From contig JALSHG010000094.1 of the NCBI GenBank assembly GCA_026982355.1, positions 1-48,092 on the forward strand: a DNA stretch of 48,092 nucleotides, given 5' to 3'. The translations under genes were made by a program, and so were the position numbers. Below the pieces are notes generated by a model, which searched no databases, was not told the origin of the DNA, and saw only the letters and a list, made by a program, of their open reading frames with translations. The DNA is from Thermodesulfovibrio sp. (lineage in GTDB: Bacteria > Nitrospirota > Thermodesulfovibrionia > UBA6902). Positions 43,767 through 48,092 of the stretch are shown in pieces; the stretch's first letter is position 1; each line of letters opens with the position of its first letter.

Positions 43767-45380
43767 CTTTATCAGTTTGCCGGAATCATCCTCATATACG
43801 AGCTTCACATCATCCGGGTATTTTTCCATGTGCAGGAGCTCGTCGTAAAAATCCCATCTTCCAAGAAACCTTTCGTCCACCACAATATAATCGACATCAT
43901 ACAACTTTGCAAAGGCAATGACATCCGCGCCGCCTGCATAAGGCAGCATGGTGAATCTTGAACCGCTGTAAAAACTCACATAGGGTTTCCTGGCCATTAT
44001 ATTAAGCTCTTCGTATCCCGGGCTGAGGGTATCCTTGAGGTAAGAGGCCGTCCTGAGATGTTCAACCGGAATCGGGTTGTGGCCGATATTTGAAAACTTA
44101 AGATATGACGCGGCGCTTACAAGGAGTACGGCGACTATTATATATTTAATATTTCTCGTGAGGAATGAAGTAATGACCCCGTCTCTGCTGATACCGTAAA
44201 AATCCAGCAGACCGGCGAACGCCCTGTCGGAAATGACAAAACCGATCGAAGAAAACAGGATAAGAAACGAAAATATCAGCGTCATGTGCCGTTCGACTAT
44301 GTAGAAGATACAAAAGACCGAGAAATACAGAAGGGGCATTATGAGAAAAATCAACCTCAGCCTGTTCCTGAACAGGTCCTTGTAGAAAAAAGTGAAAAAC
44401 AGCGGAATCAGAATGGGGACAATAAGTTTGAATATTATCGCGATGCCGCGAAGGATGTTCCTCTGGTACCTTGATATGAGACTGAAGGGGTCTTTTAATA
44501 CATAATCAATTGCGGAAAATTCAACATTCGTATCGAATCCTTTCACCTGGGTTTTGGACTCGTTCAGTGAGAAAGCTATCCTGTCGTAAGGATTGCCCGG
44601 CGCTGAAACCAGCTGGTCGAAGTCCCTGTCGCCGCCTTTCTGTGCAAGGATGAGGTTGATCTTGCTCTTTCCGGTCAGAGTGAACTTGCCGGTGGAGTTT
44701 TTCAGGAACAGCACGTACGGGGAAATAACCAGACCGAAGACCAGAACCATAAAGCAGGTATTCATCACGTATGCTTTGTTTATCCGTGGTCTCCCGCCGA
44801 ACAGTCCGGCCAGATGCAGAAGGGGCAGTATCAGCAACACCAGTCCCTCCGGCCTTACGAGATAAGACATGCCGCCCAGTATCCCGAACAGGGCGTAAAG
44901 CAGGAAGCCGCCCCTCCTGACCAGCGCGATGAATATATAGATGGAGAGAAAGAGAAGACACAAGAACGACGCCTCCGAGTTTCCGAAAACGGAAAGCCTG
45001 AGTATCAGGGGATGGGTACCGTAGGCGAATGCGGCGAACAGTCCGGCCTCGACGTTGTATATCTCCTTTCCGATCAGATAGAACAGGAAGACGGTTATCA
45101 TGCTGGCTATCAGTGAAACAAGCTTGGAAGAGGAAAAAAGATCATCAACGAAGAGGTTTGTCAGGCCGATGAGCACGGGATACCCCGGAGGAAGAAAAAT
45201 ACCGAGGTTGAAATTTTCGCCGTAAGCATATCTGCCGGTTTCTATTAAATTTTTTCCGAGATGCGAATAATAGACGGCATCAGTTACAATGAAGACCTCA
45301 TTTATAAATAAAAAAATCCTGATTGCCAGGCTGATTACCAGGATAAAAACCAATATCAGAGATTCTTTTTTGATCTTCAC
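43665..45380 (-). CDS. Membrane glycosyltransferase, GT39-like
   Basis: A 571-residue membrane protein with about 11-12 predicted spans and a C-terminal soluble segment. The first external loop contains TDAVYYSHLGKNLIETGRYAYG, a pattern of ArnT/PMT-type transferases with the catalytic Asp, followed by FLPPGYPVLIGL and YLVRPEGLVLLILPL. Donor is probably a polyprenyl-phosphate sugar. The last 30 codons or so (after KVEKFGDE) run through the complement of the 3' end of the GT2 gene, so the true stop deserves checking. No ribosome site is evident; the 354-bp upstream gap holds a mini repeat and a promoter for the opposite gene. Confidence 0.8.
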   Translation of the reverse strand: MKIKKESLILVFILVISLAIRIFLFINEVFIVTDAVYYSHLGKNLIETGRYAYGENFNLGIFLPPGYPVLIGLTNLFVDDLFSSSKLVSLIASMITVFLFYLIGKEIYNVEAGLFAAFAYGTHPLILRLSVFGNSEASFLCLLFLSIYIFIALVRRGGFLLYALFGILGGMSYLVRPEGLVLLILPLLHLAGLFGGRPRINKAYVMNTCFMVLVFGLVISPYVLFLKNSTGKFTLTGKSKINLILAQKGGDRDFDQLVSAPGNPYDRIAFSLNESKTQVKGFDTNVEFSAIDYVLKDPFSLISRYQRNILRGIAIIFKLIVPILIPLFFTFFYKDLFRNRLRLIFLIMPLLYFSVFCIFYIVERHMTLIFSFLILFSSIGFVISDRAFAGLLDFYGISRDGVITSFLTRNIKYIIVAVLLVSAASYLKFSNIGHNPIPVEHLRTASYLKDTLSPGYEELNIMARKPYVSFYSGSRFTMLPYAGGADVIAFAKLYDVDYIVVDERFLGRWDFYDELLHMEKYPDDVKLVYEDDSGKLIKLYKVEKFGDEAVDGGIVPDHIAPEPGVVHRKPS

Positions 45381-45552
45381 GATGGTCCGTCAATACATAC
45401 TCAAATTTAGCCGGCGGGCAGGCTGGTCACCTGTTTGTGCAAGCGCCCGGACACTCTCAGTTATTATATCAAAATCACCGGCTTTATGAAATTATGAAAC
45501 CACGTTTTCGGCGGGCATCAACATGCCCGTGTTTCCGTCCCTCCATTATCAT

Positions 45553-45606
45553 AACCTTAACACTGGCATAAAATACCGCCTGCTGCCGATTTATGCAACA
45601 TTAAGA
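45553..45606 (-). repeat. Palindromic repeat A, smallest two-ended copy
   Basis: 54 bp with both termini: + strand AACCTTAACACTGGCATAA, a short arm ACCGCCTGCTGCCG, and TTATGCAACATTAAG. It shows the minimum unit: two termini and one small GC stem. It lies in the 354-bp gap upstream of both flanking genes; otherwise that gap holds only the promoter at 45675. Confidence 0.75.
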
Positions 45607-45674
45607 TAATCATATGCTGATTCCCATTCCCCGGAGTTTTTTTGTTTCAACAGCCGCGCTATTACTTCTGTTTA

Positions 45675-45704
45675 TTGACATATTAAAGATCATTACAATA
45701 TTAT
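45675..45704 (+). promoter_or_regulatory. Sigma-70-type promoter before the small membrane protein gene
   Basis: Perfect TTGACA (45675-45680) and TATTAT (45699-45704), 18-bp spacer, followed by an AT-rich stretch; the start codon is at 45735. The predicted leader is about 24 nt and contains AGGAGG. Confidence 0.6.
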
Positions 45705-45734
45705 ATATATAAAGCCACAGGAGGATAATAAACC

Positions 45735-45962
45735 ATGTTAAAGACTTGCATGTTTGCGGCAGCCGTCCTGCTGACCTTCATATTCACCTCATCCGCTGAT
45801 GCCTACATAGACCCGAACACAGGAGGCTTCTTTTTTCAGACCGTTGCCCCGTTTGTCTATGCCATCCTGGGTGCGGTGGTTGTGTTCTGGAAGCGGATTA
45901 CAGCTTTTGTGAAAGGTATTTTCAGCCGCAATAAAAACCATGACGGTTCCCCCGGGGAATGA
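45735..45962 (+). CDS. Small exported or membrane protein with YIDPNTGG motif
   Basis: A 75-residue protein with an N-terminal signal sequence ending near ADA (residues 1-23), immediately followed by YIDPNTGGFFFQ, then one membrane span (about 38-55) and a basic tail KRITAFVKGIFSRNKN. I recall the AYxDPxTGxxxxQ pattern from small proteins encoded near polysaccharide and sulfatase-like genes; no function is known to me. The ribosome site AGGAGG and a good promoter support it as a real gene. It precedes an LtaS/EptA-like enzyme gene by 126 nt. Confidence 0.72.
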   Translation: MLKTCMFAAAVLLTFIFTSSADAYIDPNTGGFFFQTVAPFVYAILGAVVVFWKRITAFVKGIFSRNKNHDGSPGE

Positions 45963-46087
45963 ACAAATTCAACCCTCTTTCTGTTCCCTGTTAACAGCAC
46001 GTATCCAGACTTTTAACACTCTTCTTCACGAACCTGGTGAAATGTCCGTTCCCTGTAACGCACCATGAGATTTTTTCATAATATAAG

Positions 46088-48088
46088 ATGAAAAAAGGCA
46101 GTGTATCCTACCGGCAGATATTCCGTCTGGTCTTTGTGCTGTTCTCCCTTTATCTCATGAGGGATGCCTTCTTCCGCTGGGACGGGTTCAGTTTTTACGC
46201 ATCGTTTTCCGAGTTTCTGCCGAGCGTGGCCCTCGTGTCCATACTGTGGACGTTTGCGGCGGCGTTTGCGGCATTTTCAGTATGGCTGCCGGCCAGGCTG
46301 TTTCAATGGCCATGCCGGCGCAGGGGATGGAAGATCGGGACGGGGCATGTCATCCTGTTTATACTCGTTTTTCTGTTACTTCAGGTTGCCGCGCTTAAAC
46401 TGAAACAGGGCCTGTTTCTCGATTACAGAACATCCGTAGGGATAAAGCTGTTAATATTGTCGGGTGTTGTCTCCGTCGCGGTATTTCTGACATGGCTGTC
46501 GCGCGGAAAGGCGGAAAAGTGGATGAGAGTCGTCAACACGGCTGTCACACCCCTTGTATGGCTGTTTGGTGTTTTCGTCGTGCTCTCCGTGCCCCTGGTG
46601 GCCTATTATACGTGGGGAAAGCAGGCCGACGGAACGGTACGGCGGGAATTTCCCGCAACACCTGCAGTGGACAGGAAACGTCCCAACATTGTCCTGGTCA
46701 CGTTCGACACCCTCTCGGCCCGTGACATGTCCGCATATGGTTATGATAAACAGACGACACCGTTTATCGACGCATGGGCGCGCTCGGCCTCCTTATTTAC
46801 AAGGGCCGAGGCTGAAAGCAACTTTACCACACCGGCCACAGCAAGCCTCGTGACAGGCAAAAGGGTCTGGACGCACCGGACGTACCATCTGGCCGGTTCA
46901 AGACCCGGGGGGATCGATACCGAGAGCATGCCCCTCCTGCTGAAAAAAAACGGTTATTACAATATGGCGTTTATAGTAAATCCCTTCACGTCGGTTAATG
47001 TGCTGGGCATTTCAGAGAGTTTTGATGCGGCCCCGAATGCAGCCGAGTTTGCCCTGTCCGTTGAATATCCCGTAACCGGTTCGGATGTATACTTCGGAAT
47101 CATCGACGGACCGATCTACCGGCTGTTCGGCGATAAAATCAGGATGACCGACTGGCTCGTCAAATCGACTTTTATTTTCGGCAAACTGGCCGGGGGGATA
47201 TCCAGGGATTTATCGGAAATCACCGCTACAAACGTACCGCCGGAAAGGGCGTTTGACAGGTTTTTAAGTGTACTTGACGGTAATCCGCCTCAGCCTTTCT
47301 TTGCATGGATTCACCTGCTGCCGCCCCACTTTCCATACCTTGCGCCCGCGCCGTACAAGGGAATGTTCGATTCTTCGACGGAGTTCAGGACATTTAAAAG
47401 CCAGGTACAGTTCAAGACCTCGAACAATCTTTTCTATCCGCAGGAGATACAACCTGTCATTGATATAATGAGGTCCAGATATGATGAACTCATAAGGTAT
47501 TGCGACAGGCAGTTTGAAGAATTTATTGCGCAACTGAGCAAGAGAAACCTGTTGGACAACACTGTGATTATACTGTCTTCAGACCACGGCGAGAGCTTTG
47601 AAAATAATTTCTTTACCCACGGCGGGCCGCATCTTTATGAGCAGCTGACGCATATTCCGCTGATCATCAGGGAGCCGGGGCAGACGGAAGGACGGGTCAT
47701 CGACGGGCTCGTCGAGCAGATAGACATCCCGGCCACGATACTGGACCTGGCCGGCATTCCGGTTCCCAGGTGGATGGAGGGGCGCTCGCTGGTGCCGCTC
47801 ATGCGGGGGGAAAGGCTTCCGCCGAGACCGGCGTTCTCGATGAACCTTGAGACCAACCGCAGCCGCGGAGGGCATCCCATAACCAAAGGCACGATAGCGG
47901 TATGGGAGGGGGATTACAAACTGATATATTATATGAAGAAGAAAAAGGCCCTGCTCTTCAACCTGAAGGAAGACCCGGATGAACTGGACAACCTGTTTGA
48001 GAGGGAGCCGGAGACGGGGAGGCGCCTCCTCGCCCTCATCACTGAGAACCTTGCAAGGGCGAACGGGAAAATCACAGGGGGGGAATAA
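46088..48088 (+). CDS. Membrane-bound sulfatase-fold enzyme, LtaS/EptA-like layout
   Basis: A 666-residue protein with five predicted N-terminal membrane spans (about 10-27, 44-66, 86-107, 119-137 and 152-172) and an extracytoplasmic sulfatase-fold domain from about residue 198. Metal Asp207 is in VLVTFDTLSARD, and further ligands are in SSDHGESFENNFFTHGG. At the position of the sulfatase CxPxR motif the sequence is TTPAT (Thr247), so formylglycine sulfatase activity is unlikely and a threonine nucleophile, as in lipoteichoic acid synthase and phosphoethanolamine transferases, is likelier. It would modify a surface glycan or lipid. It has no strong ribosome site and ends 4 nt before the window edge. 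Confidence 0.82.
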   Translation: MKKGSVSYRQIFRLVFVLFSLYLMRDAFFRWDGFSFYASFSEFLPSVALVSILWTFAAAFAAFSVWLPARLFQWPCRRRGWKIGTGHVILFILVFLLLQVAALKLKQGLFLDYRTSVGIKLLILSGVVSVAVFLTWLSRGKAEKWMRVVNTAVTPLVWLFGVFVVLSVPLVAYYTWGKQADGTVRREFPATPAVDRKRPNIVLVTFDTLSARDMSAYGYDKQTTPFIDAWARSASLFTRAEAESNFTTPATASLVTGKRVWTHRTYHLAGSRPGGIDTESMPLLLKKNGYYNMAFIVNPFTSVNVLGISESFDAAPNAAEFALSVEYPVTGSDVYFGIIDGPIYRLFGDKIRMTDWLVKSTFIFGKLAGGISRDLSEITATNVPPERAFDRFLSVLDGNPPQPFFAWIHLLPPHFPYLAPAPYKGMFDSSTEFRTFKSQVQFKTSNNLFYPQEIQPVIDIMRSRYDELIRYCDRQFEEFIAQLSKRNLLDNTVIILSSDHGESFENNFFTHGGPHLYEQLTHIPLIIREPGQTEGRVIDGLVEQIDIPATILDLAGIPVPRWMEGRSLVPLMRGERLPPRPAFSMNLETNRSRGGHPITKGTIAVWEGDYKLIYYMKKKKALLFNLKEDPDELDNLFEREPETGRRLLALITENLARANGKITGGE

Positions 48089-48092
48089 ACCG

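Overview
The window is a gene-dense, GC-rich bacterial chromosome segment of 48 kb. Rubrerythrin plus superoxide reductase suggests an anaerobe or microaerophile. The signal-peptide, LepA/LepB and glycan genes fit a Gram-negative-type envelope. The overall look resembles Nitrospirota or a deltaproteobacterial lineage, but no marker here settles the taxonomy. All genes appear intact; only a repeat is cut by the left edge.

Layout. (1) 0.1-12.9 kb, + strand, mostly housekeeping: phosphoglycolate phosphatase, KH-domain RNA chaperone, tRNA adenine methyltransferase, tRNA-Ala(GGC), a dynamin-like GTPase, ROK sugar kinase, LepA, signal peptidase I, riboflavin genes ribE-ribBA-ribH, nusB and purB. 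(2) 13.1-15.7 kb: oxidative-stress and small-protein cluster (rubrerythrin, superoxide reductase, DUF302 protein, HEPN protein, methionine-rich exported protein). (3) 15.8-21.1 kb: an alpha-glucan locus (glucan water dikinase-like protein, TIM-barrel protein, GH13 enzyme), which would phosphorylate and cleave storage glucan. (4) 21.2-22.6 kb, - strand: xseA-xseB. (5) 23.2-34.6 kb: a complete urea uptake and hydrolysis block, urtABCDE then ureABC-ureF-ureG-ureD without ureE, preceded by a very good sigma-54 promoter match and so probably nitrogen controlled. (6) 34.7-48.1 kb: a surface-glycan locus on both strands with three GT-C-type membrane glycosyltransferases, a DegT-type aminotransferase, a B12-binding radical SAM enzyme, a GT2 glycosyltransferase, two alkaline-phosphatase-superfamily enzymes and a small YIDPNTGG-motif membrane protein.

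The most unusual signal is not a gene. At least 22 complete or partial copies of one palindromic, MITE-like repeat occupy intergenic gaps throughout. The left end is AACCTTAATGTTGCATAA and the right end is its imperfect inverse. Long copies are about 215-290 bp and short copies about 55-95 bp. They usually point in the direction of the neighbouring gene, lie immediately before start codons, and often carry what looks like the Shine-Dalgarno sequence. A second, unrelated palindromic repeat lies between ureF and ureG, abutting one of these copies.
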